Assembly (NCBI GenBank): GCA_012934845.2
Contig: WNNJ02000845.1
Span: 1-64,000, forward strand
Reading direction: 5' to 3'
Length of the DNA stretch: 64,000 nucleotides
Origin: Pomphorhynchus laevis
Lineage: Eukaryota > Acanthocephala > Palaeacanthocephala > Echinorhynchida > Pomphorhynchidae
The notes beneath the pieces are model-generated. The model did not search any database and was not told the DNA's origin. It was given only the letters and a program-made list of their open reading frames with translations. Made by a program: the position numbers and the translations under genes. This document shows, in pieces, positions 21,960 through 35,000 of this stretch (position 1 is the stretch's first letter; every line of letters starts with the position of its first letter).

Positions 21960-22033
21960 TACTTCGCGAGTTGCAAAAAGAAACGACTCTTCGCGAGTTG
22001 CAAAAAGAAACGACTCTTCGCGAGTCGTTTAAA
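21960..22033. repeat. short tandem repeat with palindromic end
   Basis: A unit near CTTCGCGAGTTGCAAAAAG repeats at about 27-28 bp spacing (21962-22020) and ends in CGACTCTTCGCGAGTCG, a perfect hairpin. A related single unit is at 21640-21660. Confidence 0.7.
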
Positions 22034-22454
22034 CCCAATTATTAAGATATTAAATTTAATTTTTAATTTAAAAATTTTAATTTTTAGAATTATTATTTTA
22101 ACAAATTTATAAATAAATTTATTTTAAATTTATTATTTTAGATATAAAATTATATTTTAAAGTTAATTAATTTTAAATTTTAAATATCTAACAGTTTGAA
22201 AATTTTAAGCTTGTAATTACAAATACGGACTTTGATCTAATAACAAACTTTTGAAAACTATATTTTACGAATGGTTGTGATAAATATAATTTGAGACAAT
22301 ATTTTAATATTTTTTACAAATCGTTAATCGTAACCTAATGTTTTACTTAAGGCAATTAGTGACATACAGGCTGTCAGAAATTTGACTACAACCATGTCAA
22401 AAGCAAAGCAGGTAAATCTTTATCTTTTAGTTGTATTTTTTCATATAATGTTAT

Positions 22455-22757
22455 ATAGTATGCTATTAATATTAAATATTTTGATAAATCAAAATTATTT
22501 AAAAGTTGGGACATCTATATTTAGACAAGTAAAAGGTGTTCCAATGGGTGGTAATATTAGCCCAATTATAGCTGACTTGTTTTTAAGCTTTATAGAATAT
22601 GAATTTGTTCATAACTGTGTAAAAACTAAATCTAAACTAATATAAATATATGAAATATATGTTTCGATACATTGATGATATATGTGTATTTAACTCTAAT
22701 AATTTTTATTCAATAAGTGAACAAATTTATACAGAAAGCCTTATTCTTAACAAAATA
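22455..22757 (+). pseudogene. PLE reverse transcriptase fragment (motifs B and C)
   Basis: Contains KGVPMGGNISPIIADLF (about 22530) and, after a frame break near 22640, FRYIDDICVFN (about 22660). It is cut at AACAAAA (22757), where the 122-bp tandem repeat starts. Confidence 0.8.
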
Positions 22758-23016
22758 ATCCAGATATTTTGAATTCTATTCCTAAATAAACGAGAAGTGG
22801 TAACATTCCCCTTTATTACCGGCAAAATTATCAGTTTTTATATTTTTTAAGTTTCTCAATATAGATTTATATTTTATGGATCCAGATATTTTGAATTTTA
22901 TTTCTAAATAACCGAGAAGTGATAAAATTCCCCTTTATTACCGGCAATCTATCAGTTTTTATATTTTTTCAAGTTTCTCAATATAGATTTATATTTTATG
23001 GATCCAGATATTTTAA
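22758..23016. repeat. 122-bp tandem repeat, 2.1 copies
   Basis: Unit starts at 22758, 22880 and 23002, each with ATCCAGATATTTT; the spacing is 122 bp both times. The first two units differ at about a dozen positions plus small indels. It lies between two PLE fragments and may be part of a tandem PLE terminal region. Confidence 0.85.
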
Positions 23017-23017
23017 A

Positions 23018-24100
23018 GTTTAAGTGCACACTTTAAAAAATATTGCAAGGTAATCGAAATTAATACTGGTATAAAACACTATTTCAGTATTAATTCTACA
23101 AAAGAATTTTTAGAACAGACAAAAGGAATAAATTTTCAAAATATAAATACATACGATTTTAGTACGCTTTATACAAATCTAGATTTAGTAGATATTAAAT
23201 AAGCGTTAGTAAAATTAATTAATCTTATATTTGGATAAAGATATACATATATATGTTATAATAATTATAACGCATATCTAACAAAAATTAAACCATCAAG
23301 TAAATATATGGATAAAATTGAATTAATAGAATCCTTAAATATTTTAATTAAATTAAAATTATTTAAAAGTAGAGACATCTATATATTATTTTTATTATTA
23401 TATAATATTTTTTATAAAAAATATAAATATATAAATAATCAAAGAATTGTTGAAAATAAATTTAAACTCTTAATAATTATTTTTGCAAATGTTGCTTATC
23501 AGATTTGCAACATTTGCAAATCTTGCGTCTTTTATCGTTCGTATAAAAATAAGAATTATAATATAATACATTAAATAATAAAATTTTAAGAATTGCAACA
23601 ATTTGTATGATTCAAATCATTTGACTAATTTAATAGATGCATATTTTACACTAGATTACTATAATAAAATATAAGTAAAATATAAAAATCAACAAAAAAT
23701 AAAAATAAATTTAAACTATTAAAATATAAAAATAAATATATAATATATATAATATATTATAAATATATAATATAATTATATTATAACATTATATTATAAT
23801 GGTTAGGTATATTAAAATAAAAGTAAACAGAAAAAAATCGTAAAATCTATAAATCAATACAATATTATAAAATCAATTTAATAACTTAAGTTGGAATTTA
23901 TTATTGATAGTAGATAATTTACTCTTTGTTATAATAAGATATTATTTTAGATAATCACATTATATATACATATAATGGAGGAAATACATCATATATTTGG
24001 CTCTGCTGCTATGCGGTGTTGAGAAATCAACGGCGAAGGCTGATAACTTAGCATCTACTTCTTATGATTTATTATCTTAATAATAATTAATAAATCTTTA
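23018..24100 (+). mobile_element. degraded Penelope-like element, PLE-3
   Basis: RT N-part 23040-23390 (INTGIKHYFS, TYDFSTLYTNLDLV, then MDKIELIESLNIL at 23308), an unrelated AT-rich middle, traces of LIDAYFTLDYY (about 23625-23665), and a decayed hammerhead-like segment (23970-24075). Stops and large deletions are present. Confidence 0.7.
23970..24075 (+). ncRNA. decayed hammerhead-like RNA, PLE-3 copy
   Basis: GAAA at 23981-23984 with a shortened stem III, TTTGG, and a stem I relic CTGCTATG; the CTGATGA box is degraded to TTATGATT near 24061. Probably inactive, but it shows the element always carried this structure at the same place. Confidence 0.45.
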
Positions 24101-25340
24101 TTATGATTATCATAATAAAAATTTATTAAGAATTATTAACATAATTTTAATTTTGTTCATTAAATTTTAAAGTATAACTGTTTTTAAATGTTTTTAAATA
24201 ATTTTAAAACAATAAATAGTTAATTACTTTATTTATTATATATGCAAAACATAAGTTTTAGCAATTTCTGATTGTTTTCAAACTTTACTGTGGTTTTGAT
24301 CTTTCAAGACATTTTTGATCTATCATGACAAATGTGTGATCAAAGGATGCTCTTTGTTTCAAATGATAGCTGAACATATCGCGTAACTAATCTCGTGTCT
24401 GATGAGATGATTTTGAATTTATGATGAGTATTTTTTGATACATATTTTGAATTTATGTGAATTAATTTCACATTCTAATTAAAATCATCCTTAAATTTGA
24501 TTCAGTTAGAAAATATTCAACGGATTTAGTTAATTAATAAAATCAATTTATTATAAATTAATTAATTTTAATGAAGAATAATTTTTAAACATTGAATATT
24601 TTACAAGTTTTATTTTTAGTCATTGTTAGAAATAGACGATACTTTGAAAAGAAATCTAAGCGGATTAGGAATGACTTACGGCGACGTTGGTTTGACTAAT
24701 GAAATCATCCAATCTTTGATTAGCTCAATGGATCGTTCGCTAAAATCGTTATCATGGTGTATTTTATATAAATAAAAAAATACTTATGTTTTGCATAATC
24801 GAAATGTAATTAATTCAAACATTGAATGATGTTTGAATTAATTACATTAATTACATTAATTACATTAATCTGAATGATGCAATTTTCAATTTAGAAAATT
24901 AAAAAGGATATGTAAAAATTATATATTTTCAATAATAATATTTAATATTGTAATATTTTCATGGAAATTCATTGAAAATAGATAAGAAATCTATTTTCAT
25001 TGAAAATAGATAAGAAACTGACTTATGTCCGGCAATGAAAAAAATATTTTATTCCTTGTGCATAAAATCTTAATTTTATTTGAATATTTGTTTTTATTAA
25101 TGTCGCTCAAATTTCAATATATTATATAATACAAATGATTATGCTTGCCTTAAAGTGCTAAGTAATTGTTGTATCAATACTTCAAGACATTATATGCGTT
25201 ATGTGAACCATAAAATATTAAATTTAACTTAATCAAATAAAAAATTATATTAAATTTTAAATCATTAAAACGATTTGAATTAAATTTGAAAAAGTTACAC
25301 GCGGTTAGCTCTTCCCATCTGTAAGCCAACGCAATGGTTA
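24101..25340. other. AT-rich, no gene recognised
   Basis: No open frame with family features. Local repeats of AATTACATT occur at 24838-24870, and a short duplicated block with GAAAATAGATAAGAAA lies at 24975-25017. Confidence 0.45.
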
Positions 25341-25344
25341 GTAG

Positions 25345-26110
25345 TATGGGCCCATTTTCACTAAACATTCTTCATTGGAATTCATGGTGCTTATGCTCTT
25401 TATCTTCTATCTGGTCGAGGTGCAGATGTAATTGCTCTTCAGAATACTAAATGGATCCTGTCACCCCAGGACATTATTCGATTTATACCAATGCATATTA
25501 CCGCCTACTATACTCCAATATAGCCCCGCCTTACTCCTCCACATTACAAGGTCTTAACACCCTAGTTAAAAGTCATTTAGCATCCTCGCTCTTACTAAAT
25601 TACTCTTGTCAAATCCTATCTCGTTTAGCTATAACACTATGTTATAGATAAACCTCCCCGTTATTTCGTTACACGACAACTAATTCTCTCATCGACATTT
25701 TACTGCTACACAAGAAATGCCGGTTAAAGCTCTAATGTATTAAGCACTCGCCAACAACTGTCCATCTTGCATGGCCTATTCCTTTGGCGGCTGTCTTCCA
25801 GGAAGCTATCGAACTCTTCCCAGTCGTAGGAGATGCGAGTTTGACCGATTGAATTCATTCCTCACTTCGAAAGCTACCAGGTCGTTTCGACTACCTATGA
25901 AGATCGCATTTTTAATCACAATCTAACAAAATTCAATTCTGACAAAATCCTAGCCAAAATTCTACACTCCAAATCTCTCTATTTACTTCAGATAAGCTCT
26001 CTCGAAGTAATATTGGAGTGCTAGGTATAATCTTCAGCTGAGCAGGAAGAGGGCGAGCATTGCTCGCCTTAACCATTACGACGAGCATCGCTCGCCTTAA
26101 CCGTTAAGGC
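25345..26110 (+). mobile_element. family E LINE ORF2 fragment
   Basis: The start resembles ORF2 of the intact family E copies: FSLNILHWNS (about 25357) and further decayed endonuclease sequence through 25720, then linker sequence to 26040. A small amplification of a hairpin-forming GGCGAGCAT.GCTCGCC unit is at 26050-26115; the parental LINE has one such word. Confidence 0.65.
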
Positions 26111-26479
26111 GAGCATTTTTAGTTATTCTGCTTAAAAATTCCAATTATTTTTAATTGATGATTACTGGGCCATTGATTATCAATTGACCATATTAATCGA
26201 AATATATTTTTACAAAATACATTGATGAAAAAAATATTCGCTAAGTTGTATTTCACAACGAGGCTTGACACAATCTTCACGCCATTAATTTAAGACTGAA
26301 ATTTACAACAAAAAGTTTGTAGTTTTGAATACTTAAAGCGTAGTAGAATCATGTAAATAAATAAAGACTTTCTTAATTTCAAAACACCGACAGAGGAAAA
26401 ATGAAAGAAAAACATGAATACGTGTGTGTACGAGAAATATCTTTACCAAATTTTTATACCATATCTCTTTAAGTCTGCT

Positions 26480-28500
26480 CTGTAATAATTACGCCCTTAG
26501 GTCCAAGGGATCTGAGCCCCCGGCCGCACCAGCGCGCCGCCTTCCGACTGAACCATTCAGGGGTATCTCACCCCTTTAAGAGTCCAGTCGAGGCGGATTA
26601 TGGTCGGTAATCTCGAGATGAGGAGCTTGAGAAACCTTAGTCTTTGCTCTGGGGAAGTCCTCTAGAAAAGTAGACTATTCCCGAGATAGGCCCAGTACCC
26701 CAATTTTGTACTTGGATTTTTCTATTCAATGACAGACTTTAAGTCTATCCAGATCAGTTTTCGCCAACCAGGTCACCGTAATGGTGAACCCCAGATATGT
26801 TAATCGACTAGTAAATGTGGGGAGTGTTTGAGACTGCAAAATGGAGGATAGAGCAGATAGTGCTAATCTCTTAAGCTTCTTTTTTGTTGCAGTGGCGCCG
26901 TGAAAGACTACCACCTGTGATTTTTCAGAGTTTAAAATTAGATTGGATGGGATAACTGATCTTTAATCTTAAAAGGAATCAGCTGATATCTGAGACTACA
27001 TCTTTGCACCTGCGCTCAGTAAGCAGGGATGTGTTATCATCAGCATATACCACGAGATGTTGTTCACGTTTAAATGCTTTAAAGTGAACAATGAAGGCAA
27101 CAAGGTATAAGACAGGATAAAGTGGGGAGCCTTGGCACACCTGTAATAGGGTAGAACTGACGTGTTCAGGGTCGTCTTCATAAAATAATCGCTTGGTGTA
27201 CAGTAGTATATACACCCTGTTAACAATTCTCGCAGGTAACCTGAGGGACCTGAGATAGGAGAGAACGAAAGGAATGGAGATGCGGTCAAATGCAGCGGAA
27301 AAGTCAAGAAAAACAGTCGCAGCAAGTAAACTGTTATCCTGACAACACTGGAGCACCACAAATTGCTAAATGGACCAAGCGACCTTTGACAAACCCATAA
27401 AACTCGACGGGATTAAATTACGCCAACTTAAGTGATTGCTGATTCTACGCGCAAGCGCTTTTTCGTAGATGGAGATGGGGCAATTTAGAATCGAAATGGG
27501 TCGCAGATCTTAAGAACATGAAAGAACTTACTTACTTTTTAGGTAAAAATATTCTACGACTGTTGTTGATGTCGGCTTTATCGGATGGTGAGGCTAAAAG
27601 CATTGTGACGGCCACCTCTCTTCTCTGATCGCTTGTCAAAAGCTGACAAACTCGAGAAGAGAGTGAAGCGACGGATTTGGAGGTACCCGGAAATGGGCCC
27701 CACGAGTTAAGGATATCTGTAACAAATAAGTCCCTGCTCCTAAAGTCACTCCAAGGCGGGATTGGCTATGGAGATAGCGTGGCTATATTGTTATGTAGGG
27801 CTAGTGACTTATCCAAAACTCTATTAAGGCATACGCTACCAATCCAGCCCGATGCCCTCTTCCGCCAGCAAATAAACTTCTTGAATATCTTCCAGAAGGA
27901 AACCAGAGGGGCACCAAAACGAACAATAATCGTCTTTTCCCTTCTCAGCTGGATCTTATATCTATAACTCCAGTATTAATTCGAGTGAACCTGCCTGAAG
28001 GAAGCAGAGATATTGGGAAGATGTAGCATTTTTGCTATGACCTTGAGTTTTGTTAAAGTGGATTGGTAAATGCGACCTTTATATGTAGTCGAAAGGATCT
28101 CGGTAGCTTGTGAAGAGAGGTAAGACTTAAATTCAGTAAAACTAGCATTCCCCATCATGGGGAGGAGTTGAGTAGCTGCCTGAAAGAAGGTCAGTCTAAT
28201 AGGATTAAAGTGAAACTTCCTTCTAAGCAACGTATCTTCCTCTAGCCGCAAGCGAATTAGGCCATGCGAGGTGGTCAGCTGTTGACGCGACTTGCAGATG
28301 AGTTTTAACCGCATCCTATGTAGCAGTAATATGCCGAAGAGTGAATTTGTTGTAGAGCAATAAAAGGTGGGGTTGGTTATTTATGCATAAGATAGTCGTT
28401 CCTGGCTCTTCGGAGTGCTGCATTAATCCAACGACCAGTTCTGTCGTTGAAGTCACTGAGTAACATGTCGTAGCCGCTGCCTAAAATACGGTTCAGGAGG
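26480..28500 (-). mobile_element. family E LINE fragment, minus strand
   Basis: Minus strand order: endonuclease end (28500-28320), linker TSHGLIRLRLEEDTLL (about 28240), RT with FLDFSAAFDRISIPFV (about 27250-27310) and VVYADDNTSLLTERR (about 27010-27060), then the C-terminus and 3' sequence to about 26480. The 27510-27970 part is rearranged and frame-broken. It meets a plus-strand copy head to head at about 28500. Confidence 0.7.
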
Positions 28501-30300
28501 TTGCCTGGAAGATTGGCCGTCTTCCAGGCAGCTATCCGACTCTTTCCTGTTGTAGGAAATGCGAGTCTGACCCGATTTAATTCCTACCCCTTTTTGCAAG
28601 CTATCGCGATACTTTCGACTACCTATCAAGGTCGCATATTCAATCCCTCTCCAACAAAACTCAAGGTCTTAGCGAAAATTATACACCTTCCCAATCTATC
28701 AATTTCCGTCTGACAGGCTATCTTGAAAGAATACTGAAGCTATAGATATCGGTTCCAGCTGAGTAAGGATAGGGCGAGCATTGCTCGAACCCTTCTCAGT
28801 CCGTCTTTTGAAAGATATTCAAGAAATAGAAGTTCTGTTGGAAGGAGATAGCTTCGGGTTGGATCGGTATCATAGGCCTTGATAAAGTTTTGGTGCAGTA
28901 ACAATCACTACACAATCATGGAGCCACTGAATCTCTTCAACCAATTCCGCCCAGGGTTGACTTCAGGATCAAGATGTATCTGTTACAGATATCCTAAACC
29001 CCTGGGGACCACTTCCGGGCACTTCCAAAATCAAAGCGCAACTTTTCACTCGTGTCTGTTAGCTTTTGACAGATATTCATAGAAAGGGGGTCGCGATCAC
29101 AATGCTTTTAGCCACCCCGTTCGATATATCCAGCATAAACATTAGCCGAGGTGTATTTTTAGCGAAGAAATAATCGATTACATGTCCCAAAGATCTGCAA
29201 TCCTCTTCGATTCAAAACTTCCTTATCTCTATCTTGTAAAAAGCGATTGCGCGTAGAATCCGCGACTATGTATGTAGGCATAAGTTAATCCCACCAAGTG
29301 TTCATAAAAAAATCACTCGGTAAAAATTCGCTCGGTTCATTCAGCAATTGGTGAAGTGTATCGATTTTGTCAAGAGAACATTCATCAGTTTGCTATAGTT
29401 GTTTTTTACATTTCTGCTGCATTTGACCGCATCTCAATTCCCTTTGTTATCTCTTCTCTCAGGTCCCTACGGGTTGCTTGCAAGAATTGTTAAGAGGCTG
29501 GAGATTTTTCTGTATACTAAGCGTTCGTTTATGAAGACGACCCTGATGCACGTCAGTTCTACCCTATTACATGTGCGCCTCAACGTTCTCCACTTTCTCA
29601 TAAACCAAGCATTAAAAACATTTTATTTAAAACATTTAAATGCGATCAACATCTAGTGGTATGCGCTGATGATTCCACAACGCCGTTTTCTGGACGTAAG
29701 TGCAAAGATGTAGTCTCTAACATCAGCCCATCCTTTTTAAGATTAAAATATCAGTTACCACCATCAAATCTTCTAAACTCCTCCAAATCGCAGATGGTTG
29801 TCTCTAATGGCGCCCTGGTGACTAAGAAAAAATTTATGAGACTATAATTCTCATCTCTATCCTCCATTTTGCAGAATCACTAGTCTCAGGCTTCACACAT
29901 CGAGTAAGATACTTGGGGTTTACCATTACGATTAAATGGATGGCCAGATCAGACTTAAATAGTTTCAAAATTATCCTGAAGAAAGCTATCTGAGCCCTAA
30001 AACGAAGCCATCATCTGTCATTGGAGAGAAAGCGTTCAGGTGCGCTTATGATGTACCTGGGCAATCTCCGGATTAGAGTCCCCCTTAGCAAAGACTACGG
30101 TTTCTCAAGCAGCTTATCTCGCGATTACCTACCATTGTCCGCATCAACTGGACTCTCATGTGTGTGAGAAACCTTGAGTGGTTCAGCCGGAGGGCGGCTC
30201 TTGGGCGCAAGCTGATGGGATCTGATGGGCGTTGATGTAAGCAAGAGGGATCTGATCCCCCAGTCCGTTTATAGAAAGACTACAGACACATACAATGAAG
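28501..30300 (+). mobile_element. family E LINE fragment, plus strand
   Basis: Begins in the linker between endonuclease and RT (FQAAIRLFPVVGNASL, about 28520), continues through decayed RT (FLHLTASQF, about 29400; VCADDSTTPFSGRKC, about 29656) and the C-terminal region to about 30290. Stops and small deletions throughout. Confidence 0.65.
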
Positions 30301-31441
30301 AATTAGCGATGTCTTTTTATTGCTTTTTCGATTTTTTGTTTCGTTATTTTTATAATTAAATCTTATTATTATTTTAGTGGCTACAGTTAAAAATAGTGAA
30401 GTAGTGTTTGAAGTTAAGCATGGCCGATTTAAAATGAAATCAATTCAAGAAATGCTTAATTATTTTAATAGTCTTAACTGATAATTTAAGAATTCTAATC
30501 AATGCAAAATATTAATTTATTATTTTTGGCCGTAATTATAAAAATTATTGAAATTTAGTACATAGAATTCTCCTCATAGTGTAAATTGTCCTCAAATATC
30601 AAAGCGGTTCGTTTTTACGAATAGCTTTACTTGTGTATTTATGTCAAATTACATAAAATTGTTTTTTAAGTCAATTAACCTACGAAATTATGTTGACGAT
30701 TTATAACATACCTTAATCTTAACTGTCTACTCTAATTTGGATTGAAAATGAACTTTACTCTTATTCTGCTAGGCATTATAATATATTTTGCTCACCTAAA
30801 ATTTACGCTTTAGAATATATTTTGTTCGCCTAAAATTTACAACTGAAATTTACCTAAAATGTTAATAATTATTTTAATTTAAATATTCATTTTTATAGTT
30901 TTTGTGTTTCAATAACCCCCTAATTCTTCTTTTGCTCGAGTGATTGAATTGTTGAAATCAATAATAGTTATGTTATCGAAAACAACATTTAATAAACAAC
31001 ATTTAAATTCGTGTTGCGATTATCAAACATTTATTGTTAATCATTTACTAAGATGAATATTATATTATTTTAAATTGTAATTACTATATAACAATGTTAT
31101 AACAATTTAGTAAAAAATAAAATACTAATCTGGTAATTGAGCTTAGAATGTGGCTGGTATTAGAGAATTTGACAAATTTTGATATTTTAACTACATTTGT
31201 CTTGCTTGAAATGTTTTTCAATTCTATTCCATGTCAGGATAGCTAGAAAAATTGTAAAATTTTTAAAATTCGGAGTATTTTGATTTTAGGAATTATAAAA
31301 ATTAAAAACAGAAAATTAAAATGAAATAAAAAGGAATGTTGTAAAATGTTTACATTGAGCACGTGATAAATTGGAAAAATACTAAAAAACGTTTTTATAT
31401 TCTCATGTAATATTTCCATTCAAACGTTAAATCGCTAAGTA
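30301..31441. other. AT-rich flank of the zinc-finger exon
   Basis: No coding frame found. It would contain the 3' UTR and polyadenylation site of the minus-strand zinc-finger gene; several AT-rich candidate signals exist and I cannot choose among them. Confidence 0.4.
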
Positions 31442-32094
31442 CTACAACTCTCTAAATGTTCCATTGTTTTCGTTACATTTCTCGTGATTTCGATAATGTC
31501 GCTCAAGATTTGTATATTGAGCGAATCGTCTTCCGCATTTATGGCATGCGAATGGACGTTGATTCAGATGTATGCTGCGGACGTGTCTTTGTAAATTCGA
31601 TGAAATAGAGAATGCTCGATTACACTGGAGACATGGATAAGGCTGTTCACCGGTATGCGTTCTCAAATGACGATTCAAATTAGCCAATCGTGGAAACGTT
31701 CTTTTACAATATTTACACTCATGTAAAGATGCCGATGATGCTACAATTGTCTGGTATTTCTTCCGATATTTGCCATGATTAGATTGATCTGTTTTGTTAA
31801 TTGCGTCTTTGGATACCGACAAATCAAGCGGCTCGATCTGCTGATTTTCATCTTTGGGGGCATTACGAGAATTCACTGGACAAAGAAGTTGAACAGTAGA
31901 TGTTAAATGTAATTTATCATTAAGCGACGTTAATTTTGTCATACCAGGTGACTGGCCTACTCGTTGATTATAGCAAATCATATTGGTAAAATACCGAAGC
32001 ATCATATGGTAATATATTTGTGAATACAATGGTTGTTGTCTATACAGTTGGTTAAAATTTGACGTGCATTTATTCTCTGTACATAATAGTTGGT
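31442..32094 (-). CDS. last coding exon of an EVI1/hamlet/EGL-43-like zinc-finger regulator
   Basis: The open frame ends at TAG/TAA 31442 and extends upstream past the first ATG to an acceptor-like TTAG at 32095-32098 (minus strand), so it is probably a terminal exon rather than a whole gene. EPLDLS (about 31825) is the CtBP co-repressor binding motif. Three C2H2 fingers follow: [21 protein letters not shown], with its neighbour starting [17 protein letters not shown], and [17 protein letters not shown]. In EVI1/MECOM and PRDM16 the same order (PLDLS, then three C-terminal fingers with [11 protein letters not shown]) is known; in flies hamlet and in worms EGL-43. Likely a nuclear transcription regulator; upstream exons and any SET domain are not identified. 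Confidence 0.75.
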
Positions 32095-32098
32095 CTAA

Positions 32099-35000
32099 GT
32101 CAATGCAATTTTAATAAATCATTTTAGTAAACATTTTGTAAAAATACCTTTATACGATATAAAATCATTTGGTTTCGGAATTTGCATTGATTGAGTGATT
32201 AAGTCGATATTGTTGGAAATTAGACTATGTGGAAAACATTTATCAGCGAATAACAAATTGTGCATATCGTATTTACTGGTTTCTAAATTCCAAATTAATA
32301 GATTTAAAAATTAGTAAATATATGAACATATTTAGCATTAAAATTATATAGTTTTAGAATTAGTGAATGAAACTTTGTGTACGATCAAAAATGCTTCTAA
32401 TATTTTATATTGAAGCAAATATAAATATTGTTTTATTTCAATACGTTTATATTGAACATATTTAAATAAATATATTTAAATTCATCAAATATTGATATAC
32501 AAGATTTAAATAAGTGGAATATATAAATATATAAATATTTTATTAATAAATATATATAAGTAAATATTTATAAATATATTAATATTTCAATATATAAATA
32601 TTGTTTTACATAAAACATTTTCAATACATTTATATTGAATATATTTAAATAAGTAGCTGATGAGGTCTACCAATACTGAAATGTAGCGTACTGCTGTTGG
32701 GTTAAAGATTAAAGTAGCGTGCAGAATAAAATAATTATCAAAATTCCAATGGTAACAATGACTGGACAGATAATCAACTTAAAATTAGTAAGCAAAGTAT
32801 AGATGACTAGTTTGATAATATTAAGCATTAGGAAAAATAGTAGGTTTTCAAATTTAAGGTAACACCTTTCCCTACCAATGCTGATTTAATTTGAAATCAG
32901 AAATGATTTTAATTAAATTTGCAAACTGTAAGACGAAAGTATTTCATTAAATCTAATTGTCAATACAGCAAACGAGTCGAGTGATTGTCAGCCAACATTA
33001 AAAGGACCGAAAAGTGAAACGTAGGTATTGGATCGGTAGCTGATGAGGTATACCAATTCTAAAATGTAGCGTATTGCTATTGGCGTATTGAAAGGATTAA
33101 AGTACGGTTCAGAATAAAATAGTCATCAAAATTTGAATGGTAACAATGACTGCACAAATATATCAATTTAAAATGTTGATGTTCTCGTCGGAACGTATTT
33201 GAAATAAAAATCGAATTCCACTACTTTAAATCTTTTATTATGATTGAGAGTTCTACTATTAAGTTATAATTACAATAAAATTGCATTTATATCTCAAAGC
33301 ATCTGCATTTAACTGTGAGAAATTCAAAATTATAACGCAAAAATAAATTTGCTAGTATTTTCAAAAATATTGAATAGCTGCTTCCATGAAAAACCTTTAA
33401 AGGTTTTTAATTAATTTAATGTTAATTTTTAAAAATTATAAATTATTAGGTCATGATTAAATAATACATTATTTTATATAATAAACAAACAAATAAAGGT
33501 TGTTTTTAAACCTTGAAAAAATACAACCAAGGTAGTTTTATTAAAAACACCACCCTAAGATTTTGTGCACATTTCAATCCATTCGGCAATTCAGTTGCTT
33601 CGAATATTCATTGCTGATCATTTAGCATTGGTAGGTGGCCATTAAATAAATATAAATAATTTCTTCATATAAATAGTACAAGGGGTAAGGATACAAGTCG
33701 ATTTGTATGAAAAGACTCTGAATTAGTGAAGGCTATACAAAACGGCGACCGGGTTATGCTAGAAAATGTGAATATGTGCAGGTATATATCTAATTGATAT
33801 TAAATACGAAATAATTAAATTTTTATGAGAATAGTTTTTAGTTTGCGAAATTGCCTTTTCAAAATTCCGAATTTACGGTTTTTATAAGCAACATATTAAT
33901 TTTTAATTTTCAAATATTAATTTAGATCTTCCAGGTAAAACGAACTCGTACTCGAAATAAAATCTTTCGAATAATGAAATAATATGATCGAAAGATCTTT
34001 CGATCATACAAAATATCGATAATCAGAACAATTTAAATAATCAGAAAGCGATTAGTTTATATTCTAAAGTGCTATTTGCAATGGTACCAGTCATATTCGA
34101 GGATATGACTGGTTGGAAAAGGGAAAGAGTAGAATTTCTTCAAATCAAACAAATAATTCATTATTTTGCCAATAAAGCTAAACTGAACTATATTCGAGGT
34201 TGGAAAAGCGAAAAAGTAAAATTTCTTTTTTACTTACGAATTTACTTTTTCTGTTCACCGCAATCGTTAATTTTATAGGACAAATTATTTTAGAACACTG
34301 CCTTAGCAGAAATAATTTTGATAATGTAAGTTTATTTTGATAATTATTCTGAGTTTTCAATAATTTAAATTTGTTAAGCACTGATAAAATAACTTATCCA
34401 AACTTACTAAAATAACAATGAAGCTTTAGAATATATTTTTAATATGATTAAATGCCAATTATATTGATAAGCATAGGAAACAGCGGTTCTTCTTTATCAG
34501 ATATTTAGTTTCTAAAAGAAGTTTGCAATTAGAATTGCTTGATCTTACATATTATCAGAGTAAGAAGATTTGTATATTTAAGTATTAGATTAGACTATCA
34601 AGAATCAAAACATTTCCTTGTATCAATTAGCCAAACCCTAAAGACAGTTTTATGTTGAATAAGAACGAATCGACTCGAGTTTTCATGATGAATTATAACT
34701 TTACGAAAGCAAGTATATTTTAGATGTTGACACGTAAGATATTTCAAGTTGGAATTGTTTTTATTCGTTTGCAACGAAATATTTGTTTGCTTTATTAACG
34801 GTAGATACTGCAAATAAAATTCAAATTTCTTTGATGTATTAAACTATCGAATAAATTAAATTTTTATATTTTCACAAACCTAAATTAATATATTTTCGTC
34901 AATTTGGGTTAAAATCTACTTTATTGTTAAATTACCGGCATTTGTTTTATTTAATTTATAAATTTTAACGTGTTTATAGGATATAATTATTTAAATTTAA

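Noticed and set aside
31442-32029. Complete small zinc-finger gene starting at 32029
   Set aside because: The codon at 32029 is TTG, not ATG; the frame is open further upstream to an acceptor-like TTAG, so a terminal exon is more likely.
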